Assembly: GCA_002702575.1 (NCBI GenBank)
Contig: PAAJ01000012.1
Span: 69,504 to 133,503, forward strand
Source: Phycisphaerae bacterium
GTDB lineage: Bacteria; Planctomycetota; Phycisphaerae; Phycisphaerales; SM1A02
Length of the DNA: 64,000 nucleotides
Reading direction: 5' to 3'
Shown here: positions 27,143-35,425 of the stretch, in pieces
How the letters are laid out: the number at the start of each line of letters is the position of its first letter
Position numbering within the stretch: the first letter of the stretch is position 1
The notes under the pieces: model-generated
Database searches by the model: none
Told to the model about the DNA's origin: nothing
What the model saw: the letters and a program-made list of their open reading frames with translations, nothing else
Position numbers and translations under genes: made by a program

Positions 27143-30031
27143 ATGCCCAGTCCCAGATCCACACCTGAGAATTCAAAGCCGGCATCGCCTTCAAGGAGGC
27201 GATACCGGCCTGTGATCGGCCCACGGCTGAAGATCCTGCTCATCGTGATCTTCGCCCTGTTTGCTTTGATGGTCGTCAATTCGGTCTACCTGGTGGCGAT
27301 CAGGATGATGGGGCTGGCGACCCAGGATTCCTATGAGAACTGGTTCTATCTGATCATGTTCCTGGCCCATCTGGTCGTGGGCCTGTTGCTGCTTGTGCCG
27401 TTCATCATCTTCGGAGCAGCCCATATTCGAAATGCCCACAATCGGCCCAATCGCAGGGCTGTCCGTGCGGGCTACGCGCTGTTCATCAGCGCCATCATCC
27501 TTTTGGTGACAGGCGTTGTCCTGATGCGGGTGGACGGGATCATCGACATCCGGGATGAAACAGCGCGATCGATCATCTGGTGGATCCATGTCCTGGTACC
27601 GCTGATCGTGGTCTGGCTCTTCATTCTCCATCGTCTCGCTGGCCGTCGCATCCGCTGGAAGGTCGGCATGGCCTGGAGTGCCGTGGCAGCAGGCTTCGCC
27701 ATCGTGATGGTCGTCTTCCAGTCACAGGATCCACGGCAGTGGAACATCGCGGGCAATCCCGAGGGTGACCAGTACTTCTACCCGTCCCTGGCCAGAACGG
27801 TTTCCGGAGATTTCATTCGAGCGGAAGTTCTGCAGAACGACGAGTACTGCCTCGAGTGTCATGCTGACATCCATGATTCATGGATGCATTCCGTCCACAA
27901 GTTCTCGTCTTTCAACAATCCGGCATATCTGGCATCCGTCAAGGAAACCCGTGAGATGAGCATGGAGCGGGATGGTGACGTGAACGCCTCGCGTTTCTGT
28001 GCGGGCTGTCATGATCCGGTTCCATTCTTCAGTGGTGCCTTCAACGATCCGGACTACGACATGGTGCATGATCCGACGGCCCATGCCGGGATCACCTGCA
28101 CGGTGTGCCACGTGATCAGTCACGTCAATTCACCGAAGGGCAACGCGGACTACACGATCGACGAGCCGCAGCATTATCCCTTTGCGTTTTCGGACAATCC
28201 CGTGCTGTCATGGGTGAACAAGCAGCTCGTCAAGGCCAAGCCGGAGTTCCACAAGAAGACCTTCCTCAAGCCGTTGCATCAGACCGAGGATTTCTGCGGT
28301 ACGTGCCACAAGGTTCACCTTCCCGTCGAACTGAATGACTACAAGTGGCTGCGAGGTCAGAACCACCTGGATTCCTATCGCCTCAGCGGTGTTTCCGGGC
28401 ATGGCATCATGAGTTTCTACTACCCGCCCGTCGCCGAGGTGAACTGCAACGACTGCCACATGCCTCTGATGCCCTCAACCGATTTCGGTGCTCAGGTGCG
28501 TGACGACTCGGGAGTTCCCAAGGTGCATGATCACATGTTCCCATCGGCCAATACGGCGATGCCGATGATGGTCAACATGCCCCGGGCGGAAGAGGCGATC
28601 GAGAAGCATCGCGAATTCCTCGAGGGGGTGATGCGTGTCGACATCTTCGGGCTCAAGAAGGGCGGCGAGATCGACGGTGAACTGCTGGGGCCGATCCGGC
28701 CTGAGATCCCTGAGCTTGATCGTGGTGAGGATTATCTCGCTGAGGTGGTCATACGAACGGTCAAGATGGGCCATCTCTTTACTCAGGGCACGGCGGACTC
28801 CAATCAGGTCTGGATGGATGTGACGGTGACCTGTGGCGACCGTGTCATCGGTAGAAGTGGTGCCATGGACGAGGATGGCCAGGTTGATCCATGGTCGCAC
28901 TTCGTCAACAGTTTCGTGATCGATCGCGATGGCAATCGAATCGCCCGTCGAAATGCCCAGGATATCTTCACGTCGCTCTACAACCATCAGATCCCGCCGG
29001 GGGCTGCTGATTCCGTCCATTACCGGTTCCATGTGCCCGATGATTGTGAAGGTCCGGTGAAGATCCACGCCGCTCTGAAGTACCGCAAGTTCGATACGGA
29101 GTACATGCGTTTCGTGCATGGTGATGCAGCCTGGGTGAATGAGCTGCCTGTGACCTTGCTGGCCGAGGACGTGGTGGAGCTGCCCGTGAAGGGTGGCGTG
29201 CCTGTCTCGCCATCGGAAGAGATGACGGTGCCGGAATGGGTTCGATGGAACGACTATGGCATCGGACTGTTCCGCAAGGGCGATCTGGGAGAACTCCGTG
29301 ATGCCGAAGAGGCGTTTCTTGAAGTGGAAAATCTGGGCCGTTCCGAAGGTCCGATCAATCTGGCTCGTGTCTACCTGAAGGAAGGTCGTGTCACTGAAGA
29401 TGCTCCAGAGGCGCTCACACGGGCGGCGAACATGACACATCCTGCCAGGGAATGGCATCTGCTCTGGTTCGGCGGGCTCGTCGACAAGCAGAACGGGCGA
29501 CTGGATGCCGCCATCGACAAGTTCAGGCAGGTTGTGGAAGGCGGCTTCGAACAGGCGAAGGGCCGAGGCTTCGATTTCTCTGAAGATTGGCGTGTGCTCA
29601 ACGAACTGGGCAACACGCTCTATCAGCGTGCTCGACAGGAGCGTGGCCCTGCCAAGCGGGAGAAGCGTGAAGCCCTGATGAGAGAGGCGGCCGAGGTCTT
29701 CGAGGCCAGCCTCGAGCTGGATCCTGAGAATGCGGATGCCCATTACAACCTCAAGCAGGTCTGGGCGGATCTGGATGACATGGAGCGTTCTTCCGTGCAT
29801 GCAGAGAGGCATGCCACGTACAAGATCGATGACAATGCCAGGGATTTCGCGATCTCCGAGGCACGTCGCAAGTATCCTGCTGCCAACAAGGCCTCGGAGG
29901 CCGTGGTGATCTATGAATTGCTTCCTCCTGAAGACGTCCGTCCAACCGAATCGGAACCGGATCTTCCTGAGGACAAGCCCGACTCACAGGTTTCAGCTGA
30001 ATCAGCCGGCAGCAAGAAAGATGAATCATGA
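27143..30031 (+). CDS. Membrane-anchored five-haem cytochrome c with TPR tail
   Basis: A 962-residue protein. Five membrane helices lie within about residues 28-200. One has H-x13-H (IHVLVPLIVVWLFILHRL) and another carries two His about 18 residues apart, so haem b may be bound. After that come five c-type haem sites: CLECH at 236, CAGCH at 286, CTVCH at 319, CGTCH at 385 and CNDCH at 435. This arrangement resembles cytochrome c554/DsrJ-like electron carriers. The C-terminal part (about 690-930) has TPR-like helices. It probably passes electrons between quinol and periplasmic partners. Its stop overlaps the start of the FG-GAP/ASPIC gene. Confidence 0.88.
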   Translation: MPSPRSTPENSKPASPSRRRYRPVIGPRLKILLIVIFALFALMVVNSVYLVAIRMMGLATQDSYENWFYLIMFLAHLVVGLLLLVPFIIFGAAHIRNAHNRPNRRAVRAGYALFISAIILLVTGVVLMRVDGIIDIRDETARSIIWWIHVLVPLIVVWLFILHRLAGRRIRWKVGMAWSAVAAGFAIVMVVFQSQDPRQWNIAGNPEGDQYFYPSLARTVSGDFIRAEVLQNDEYCLECHADIHDSWMHSVHKFSSFNNPAYLASVKETREMSMERDGDVNASRFCAGCHDPVPFFSGAFNDPDYDMVHDPTAHAGITCTVCHVISHVNSPKGNADYTIDEPQHYPFAFSDNPVLSWVNKQLVKAKPEFHKKTFLKPLHQTEDFCGTCHKVHLPVELNDYKWLRGQNHLDSYRLSGVSGHGIMSFYYPPVAEVNCNDCHMPLMPSTDFGAQVRDDSGVPKVHDHMFPSANTAMPMMVNMPRAEEAIEKHREFLEGVMRVDIFGLKKGGEIDGELLGPIRPEIPELDRGEDYLAEVVIRTVKMGHLFTQGTADSNQVWMDVTVTCGDRVIGRSGAMDEDGQVDPWSHFVNSFVIDRDGNRIARRNAQDIFTSLYNHQIPPGAADSVHYRFHVPDDCEGPVKIHAALKYRKFDTEYMRFVHGDAAWVNELPVTLLAEDVVELPVKGGVPVSPSEEMTVPEWVRWNDYGIGLFRKGDLGELRDAEEAFLEVENLGRSEGPINLARVYLKEGRVTEDAPEALTRAANMTHPAREWHLLWFGGLVDKQNGRLDAAIDKFRQVVEGGFEQAKGRGFDFSEDWRVLNELGNTLYQRARQERGPAKREKREALMREAAEVFEASLELDPENADAHYNLKQVWADLDDMERSSVHAERHATYKIDDNARDFAISEARRKYPAANKASEAVVIYELLPPEDVRPTESEPDLPEDKPDSQVSAESAGSKKDES

Positions 30032-31899
30032 GTGAGCCTGAGGGCGTTGAGCCTCAGAACCAGGACGAGACTTCATTGCATGAAGACATCGTCCAGGACG
30101 ACGAGATCATCGGGGTCGTCTTCCGCTGGTCGATCCTGGTGGTCTTCTGCCTGGGCGGAGTCGGCGCGATCATCTGGCTGCTTTTCTCGATGGGTTCATC
30201 GCAGGAAGAGCAGATCATCGAGAAGGAAGTTGTGGCCCCGGAAGCCCTCGTGCCCGACCTGGCTGTTCTGCCGGACGTCTCCTTCCAGAACATCACGCGT
30301 GATGTGGGCGTTGACTTCGTTCACCAGTCTGGAGCCGAGGGTGAAAAGCTCCTGCCCGAGACGATGGGGTCGGGTGTCGCGTTCTTCGATTACGACAACG
30401 ACGAGGACCAGGATCTGCTGCTGGTGAACAGCATGCGATGGCCACACGCTTCCCAGGCGGATGAGGCCAGCCCCATGGCGCTCTATCTCAACGACGGTTC
30501 AGGATCGTTTACAGACGTCTCGGAATCGGTTGGTTTGACTGATTCCTTCTACGGAACCGGTGTGGCCGTGGGGGATGTCGATGGAGATGGTCGGCGTGAT
30601 CTGTTCATTGCCGCCTATGGCCCCAATCGCCTCTACCTGAATACCCCTGATGGCTTCGTGGATGCCACCCAGCAGGCGGGGGTGGCCGGTGATGCTGGCG
30701 AGTGGAGCAGCAGTCCTGCCTTTCTGGATTACGACCGGGATGGCGACCTGGATCTGTTCGTGCCCAATTACATCAACTGGACCCGCGAGAAGGACCTCTC
30801 GCTGAACTTCACGCTCAACGGGACGGATCGGGCCTACGGGCCGCCCAAGCAGTACGAGGGCAGTCAGCCCCGTCTGTATCGCAACCAGGGTGACGGCACC
30901 TTCGAGGAGGTCTCCGAGGCCGCTGGAATGCACGTGATGAATCCAGCCACGGGTGTCCCTGTCGGGAAATCACTCGCGGTCGTCCCGGTCGATCTGGATC
31001 GTGATGGCTGGATCGATCTTGTGGTCGCCAACGACACGACCAGGAACTTCCTGTATCGCAACCTGGGAGATGGCCGGTTCGAGGAAATCGGAGTCGTCTC
31101 CGGTGTCGCCTACGACGATCGGGGGCAGGCAACAGGCGCCATGGGCATCGATGCGGCTCACTATCGCAATGACGATTCCTTCGGCATCGGCATCGGCAAC
31201 TTCGCCAACGAAATGACGAGCTTCTATGTCGGAGAAGGTGATCTGTTCTCCGATGAAGCCATTCTCGAGGGGATCGGCTCGCCGACGCGGCCACTGCTTT
31301 CCTTCGGTCTGTTCTTCTTTGATTACGACCTGGATGGCCGCCTCGACATGTTCCAGACGAACGGTCATCTCGAGGAAGAGATCAACGAGATCCAGTCCTC
31401 GCAGCATTACCGACAGCCGGCACAGCTTTTCTGGAATGCCGGTCCGGATCGTCCGGCCTGTTACGAGATTGTTCCATCCGAGACGGCAGGGGACCTCGTG
31501 ATCCCCATCGTTGGTCGCGGCGCGGCGTATGCCGATATCGACGCGGACGGAGATCTTGATGTCATCGTCACGCAGGCAGGGGATCGCCCCTTGCTTCTTC
31601 GCAATGATCAGGTCCTTGGTCATCACTGGCTGCGGGTGAGGCTCGAGGATTCCACCTCCGCGAATCGAGATGCCATCGGAGCCTGGATCGAGTTGACTGC
31701 TGACGGGATCACCCAGAGGCGACAGGTCATGCCCACGAGGTCCTATCTTTCACAGGTTGAGCTTCCCGTGACCTTCGGCCTGGGTGATGCCAAGTCGATT
31801 GAATCCTTGGCGGTGACCTGGCCGGATGGTCAGGTTCAGAACTTCCCTGTGACCGGGCTTGCGATCGATCAACAGCACACGCTTCAACGAGCACGTTGA
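30028..31899 (+). CDS. Membrane-anchored FG-GAP/ASPIC protein
   Basis: A 623-residue protein with one membrane helix (about 31-54, WSILVVFCLGGVGAIIWLLF) instead of a lipoprotein signal. Seven FG-GAP/VCBS blades follow (FFDYDNDEDQDLLLVNS, DVDGDGRRDLFIAAYG, DYDRDGDLDLFVPNY, DLDRDGWIDLVVAND, DIDADGDLDVIVTQ) and an ASPIC domain at about 540-620 (DAIGAWIELTADG...VTFGLGD). It is the third of this class in 13 kb. The four-base overlap with the cytochrome gene indicates coupled expression, so the beta-propeller may dock to the cytochrome. Confidence 0.92.
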   Translation: MSEPEGVEPQNQDETSLHEDIVQDDEIIGVVFRWSILVVFCLGGVGAIIWLLFSMGSSQEEQIIEKEVVAPEALVPDLAVLPDVSFQNITRDVGVDFVHQSGAEGEKLLPETMGSGVAFFDYDNDEDQDLLLVNSMRWPHASQADEASPMALYLNDGSGSFTDVSESVGLTDSFYGTGVAVGDVDGDGRRDLFIAAYGPNRLYLNTPDGFVDATQQAGVAGDAGEWSSSPAFLDYDRDGDLDLFVPNYINWTREKDLSLNFTLNGTDRAYGPPKQYEGSQPRLYRNQGDGTFEEVSEAAGMHVMNPATGVPVGKSLAVVPVDLDRDGWIDLVVANDTTRNFLYRNLGDGRFEEIGVVSGVAYDDRGQATGAMGIDAAHYRNDDSFGIGIGNFANEMTSFYVGEGDLFSDEAILEGIGSPTRPLLSFGLFFFDYDLDGRLDMFQTNGHLEEEINEIQSSQHYRQPAQLFWNAGPDRPACYEIVPSETAGDLVIPIVGRGAAYADIDADGDLDVIVTQAGDRPLLLRNDQVLGHHWLRVRLEDSTSANRDAIGAWIELTADGITQRRQVMPTRSYLSQVELPVTFGLGDAKSIESLAVTWPDGQVQNFPVTGLAIDQQHTLQRAR

Positions 31900-31944
31900 T
31901 CCGGGATCCTGTTCCTTAGACGGTTTCCTGCCATCTGCCACGCG

Positions 31945-31974
31945 GGCCATTGGAGAACCAGTGTTCTCTTGGCC
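31945..31974 (+). terminator. Hairpin after the cytochrome operon
   Basis: GGCCA and GAGAAC (31945-31958) pair with GTTCTC and TGGCC (31963-31974) around a CAGT loop, giving 11 bp with a bulge. It lies about 45 bases after the ASPIC gene stop. No T run follows. The rest of the 31900-32225 spacer shows no convincing gene. Confidence 0.4.
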
Positions 31975-32139
31975 TGATCAGCTCCCACTCAGGGTCTCAT
32001 CTATCGACAACCGGGTTTGCGAGTTGCCGTGGCGATCTTCCTGGGCATGCCCAGCTGCCAGGTTCATGACCAGTTCAGAAGCGAACGCCGACATGAACCC
32101 ATCCATGTCATGGGTTTGTCAGGGTCTAGGCAAAAAGAA

Positions 32140-32169
32140 CATCCCCCCGATCCGAAGATCGGGGGGATG
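32140..32169 (-). terminator. Intrinsic terminator of the secreted protein gene at 32.2-34.9 kb
   Basis: A perfect 13-bp stem CATCCCCCCGATC / GATCGGGGGGATG around CGAA. On the minus strand it is followed by GTTCTTTTTGCC, a five-T run. It lies 56 bases after the stop. Confidence 0.85.
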
Positions 32170-32225
32170 CATAAGGTGCGTTTGGAGTTGATCGTCAGAG
32201 GACGATCTCATCCGTCAGACACGAC

Positions 32226-34901
32226 TCATGGCGTGATGCAGTAGTTGACAGCGAAGGTTTCTTCGATGTAACCAGTGCCGTCGTTGCCATATGAGGTGCC
32301 TTCGTCAGCTGACATCCACAGGAACCAGCATTCGCCCTGGCCGCCCGAGTTGGACTCGACCATGAGTGAGTTGAGCTGGGCACCGTTGTAGCCAACGTCT
32401 GGGAATGTCCAGCCGCTCAGCGGGTAGACGCCAGCGTACACGATGGTAGTGGCTTCGTAGTTGCTGATTGTGCTGAAGTATTCAAAGGTACCACTTGAAG
32501 GTGGAACCTCGGTTGACAGACCCATTGCCATGACGAGTGACTCGCCATTGTCAGTGCATGCGCTGAATCCACCGGAGTAGACCAGGCCGAGACCGTAAAC
32601 GGTCACGTCGCTGACTGTGCTGGCGTCGATTGCAGCTGCACGCTGGAAGCCGCCACCAACATCTGAAGTACCAGCAGTCCAGGCACCGTCTACCGTGGTT
32701 GGATTTGCACCGTTACCGGTAGTGCAATTCAGAACCTGTGGGCAGGTGGTGTCTGCACATGCCTGCTCCTGGAACCAGGAACCGCCGAGTGCGTCGCAAT
32801 CGGAGGAAGTCTGGCCATCGATGCAGGACTCGTCTGCAAGGCAGCAAGCGCCTTCGACGTCAGCACCAACGCAGTTCAGAGTCATTGTGCCAGGACCAGT
32901 GGCGCCCTGCCATCCACCGATGCGGATGTAGAGAGTGTCGCCAGCTGAAACTGGGAGACCGTAAATGCCGGAGTAGTAGCTCTGGCAGCCAGTCTCGACT
33001 GATGCATCACCGTTACAAGCAACCTGTGCGAGGCTGCCGCAGTCGCTACCGGAGTAGACGACGAGTGATGTGTCATATGAAGCTGCATCGCAGAGGCTGA
33101 TGTCGATTGTGCCGTCAGCATCGATGGTGGTTGAGAACCATACATCTGGGCTTGCGGTCCAGTCGAGATACGTGCCGTCGCACTGTGTGGCATCAGGCTC
33201 ACCGAAACCACTGTCAGCAGCGGTCGATGTGTCGAATGCAGTGCTGCTTGGGCAATCAACAGCGATTGCATCTTCGCAAGTGTCATTGGAGGTACCGCAC
33301 TCATAGGTAGCGCAGTCGCCTTCGTTGTAGACGCCGCCGAAGTCAGCGCAATCACTTGGAAGCAGTGAGAGGCAGTCCTCACCGACGCAGCATGCACCTG
33401 TTACAGGAACATCACATGAGATGCTCAGGACGCCAGTGCCAGTAGCACCTTCGCTCCATGAACCAACACGGACGATGACGCTGTCGCCAGCGGTCATGTC
33501 GTATGCGAGCTCTGAAGTGAAGCCAGTGCAGCCAGTAGCATCATCGTTACAGGCGAGCTGGGTGCCATCACATGCGTCATAAAGAGCAATGATGGTGTCC
33601 ACGTCGAACTGGCTGCATGTGCTGAGTGTGACTGTTCCGTCACACGTAGCGGTGTAGCTGTAGTACAGATCGTTGAAGATCTGAGGATCAGTCTGGGTGG
33701 TGCAGTCGTCAACAAGTGCTGGACCAGTCGTGGTTGCCAGGTTGTTGTCGATGCCGGTGTCACCATCGAAGATTTCGATAGCGCCAGAGCAATCGTTGTT
33801 GTCAGGAGCAGCTTCGCAGACGACGTCTGCACATGAAGTGCTGTCACCCTGGTAGGTGCCTGAGCAATCTTCTGGAGTTGCCTGGATGCAGGAAGCATCA
33901 GCAAGGCAGCAAGCACCACTGACGCATGCTGCACATGAGGAGCCCTGGCCGAGCCAGTCGCCGCCAGCATCGCCGCAATCAGCTTCTGTCTGATCTTCAG
34001 TACAGCCATCAACACCGAAGCAGCATGCGCCGCGTGGGGTGCAGTCCTGGCCGAACTGCTCGATGCAGGTCAGAAGGTCATCAACGTTGACAACGCAGTC
34101 GCCGTTAGGCAGTGGAGCGCAGTCGCCCTGAGGACGGCTCTCGCCGTTACCAACCTGGTTGAACGTTTCGATGATCGTCAGGATGTCATCGACGCCAACG
34201 ACTCCGTCAGGTACGCCGTTAGGACCACTGACGTCAGCCTGGCATGCTGCTGGAAGAGGCAGATCGCAAGGATCGCCGGTTCCACCAAGAACGCGGTAAG
34301 CAGCGTTGTTGGCAGCTTCCTGGATGGTGCCGAAGCCGAACCCGCCATTGGGGTTGGCCTGCCAGCACTGCAGGTTACCGATCGTGGAGATCGCACAACC
34401 GGTCTGACCGTTGGTGCCGAACTCGTTGACAGGAATCATGCTGAAGCCAACCTGAGCACCGTTGCCAGCGTTCCAAGGAACGGTAGCTGCAACACCGATC
34501 AGGTCATAGCCTGCGAGTGTCCAGTTGGGATCAATATCAGGTGTACCAGCGTAATCGATGGAAGTCAGGTCACCAGCAAGGCTGATGCCACCATTGATAG
34601 GGCTGGAGTAGAAGTTGACCTGGAGACCGGTGATGCCTGCAGCACCTGTGTAGCCGTTCCAGCCACCAACGACCATCTGAGCGGATGTGCCAGAGTAGCC
34701 AGCGGTGTTGTCAAAGTCGTCAATGACACCGATGTCATAAACAGAGAACGAGGCCTCGAAGTACTGGTTAGCCAGGATGTTGGCCGGATCGATACTGGAA
34801 CCATCGTCCAGACCAATCTGGTCCATCATCACGGCTGCGCCGCCCATGGCGGTACCAGCGGTGAGACCCAAAATACAAAGACAAGACGGTAGAGTTTTCA
34901 T
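32226..34901 (-). CDS. Large secreted Cys-rich modular protein with dockerin-like motifs
   Basis: An 891-residue protein with a signal peptide (LPSCLCILGLTAGTAMGGA). The N-terminal part (about 20-200) is beta-rich. Residues about 225-290 carry two EF-hand-like, dockerin-type repeats (VPDGVVGVDDILTIIETF, NGDCVVNVDDLLTCIEQF). Then come several short Cys-rich segments of the form GACC-x-C (about 295-360, 510-540, 700-740), alternating with two beta-sandwich modules (about 365-500 and 545-690) that resemble pre-peptidase C-terminal domains. A distinct 140-residue C-terminal domain ends in NYCITP. It is probably on the cell surface or exported. GGAGG lies upstream of the ATG. Its codon choice is visibly more AT-tolerant than that of its neighbours. 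Confidence 0.85.
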   Translation of the reverse strand: MKTLPSCLCILGLTAGTAMGGAAVMMDQIGLDDGSSIDPANILANQYFEASFSVYDIGVIDDFDNTAGYSGTSAQMVVGGWNGYTGAAGITGLQVNFYSSPINGGISLAGDLTSIDYAGTPDIDPNWTLAGYDLIGVAATVPWNAGNGAQVGFSMIPVNEFGTNGQTGCAISTIGNLQCWQANPNGGFGFGTIQEAANNAAYRVLGGTGDPCDLPLPAACQADVSGPNGVPDGVVGVDDILTIIETFNQVGNGESRPQGDCAPLPNGDCVVNVDDLLTCIEQFGQDCTPRGACCFGVDGCTEDQTEADCGDAGGDWLGQGSSCAACVSGACCLADASCIQATPEDCSGTYQGDSTSCADVVCEAAPDNNDCSGAIEIFDGDTGIDNNLATTTGPALVDDCTTQTDPQIFNDLYYSYTATCDGTVTLSTCSQFDVDTIIALYDACDGTQLACNDDATGCTGFTSELAYDMTAGDSVIVRVGSWSEGATGTGVLSISCDVPVTGACCVGEDCLSLLPSDCADFGGVYNEGDCATYECGTSNDTCEDAIAVDCPSSTAFDTSTAADSGFGEPDATQCDGTYLDWTASPDVWFSTTIDADGTIDISLCDAASYDTSLVVYSGSDCGSLAQVACNGDASVETGCQSYYSGIYGLPVSAGDTLYIRIGGWQGATGPGTMTLNCVGADVEGACCLADESCIDGQTSSDCDALGGSWFQEQACADTTCPQVLNCTTGNGANPTTVDGAWTAGTSDVGGGFQRAAAIDASTVSDVTVYGLGLVYSGGFSACTDNGESLVMAMGLSTEVPPSSGTFEYFSTISNYEATTIVYAGVYPLSGWTFPDVGYNGAQLNSLMVESNSGGQGECWFLWMSADEGTSYGNDGTGYIEETFAVNYCITP

Positions 34902-35356
34902 TTCTTCTATTCCCCTCCAAATGGGAACACGGGTTTGGCGTACCGGCTCATGCCGGTCGCGGGTGAAGCCTCACAACACTTCCCCCACACAAATCACACA
35001 CGAACAAACACACACGAACAAACAACACACGAAGAATCGAGCATGCCGTGAGGCATGCACCGATCGTGGACAATATGGGACCCAGGAAGGTTCTCCTCCT
35101 GCCTGCGAAAAAGGTCACGCGACTGGCCTGAAACGCAGCTTCCCTCTCAAACACCTGCCTTTTCCAAGGGCAGGACTCCTATCCACTGTGCCCGGCAACA
35201 GTCCTATTGTCAAGGAGTTGTCGAGCATTCCGTGAATTGGATTCGCCGAAAAAACGGCTATGCGGCCTGCCTGCACCTTTGTGAGGGCCCTGAAGCCCCA
35301 GAGAGCCGGTTTGAGTCTCCATAAACTCATTGAATTCAGGGATTTGTGCATGAAAA
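34902..35356 (-). other. Long structured leader region of the 32.2-34.9 kb gene
   Basis: About 450 bases without a supported gene, upstream of the secreted protein start on the minus strand. It contains hairpins at 34942-34957 (ACCGGC/GCCGGT) and 35041-35058 (GCATGCC/GGCATGC). It also holds a 14-base-period repeat of CACGAACAAAC (34999-35009, 35013-35023, partial 35028-35034), which on the minus strand makes the leader almost purely G/T. A promoter was not resolved with confidence. Confidence 0.4.
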
Positions 35357-35384
35357 ATCCCCCCTCCAGAGCTGGAGGGGGGAT
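35357..35384 (-). terminator. Intrinsic terminator of the secreted protein gene at 35.4-39.4 kb
   Basis: A perfect 12-bp stem ATCCCCCCTCCA / TGGAGGGGGGAT around GAGC. On the minus strand it is followed by TTTTTCATGC. It lies 41 bases after the stop, and its build is like that of the terminator at 32140. Confidence 0.87.
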
Positions 35385-35425
35385 GAAAAGGACGAATCAA
35401 GGGCCTCAGGGGTGCAATGATCCGG

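Noticed and set aside
28475..29812. A 445-codon antisense frame over the cytochrome gene
   Set aside because: The sense strand carries conserved haem sites; the antisense product has no pattern.
31900..32139. Possible small gene in the 326-base spacer
   Set aside because: No frame has both a ribosome site and coding-like composition; only the hairpin and terminator are kept.
35048..35340. TTGACA-like sequence in the leader of the secreted gene as a promoter
   Set aside because: No acceptable -10 at 16-18 bases.
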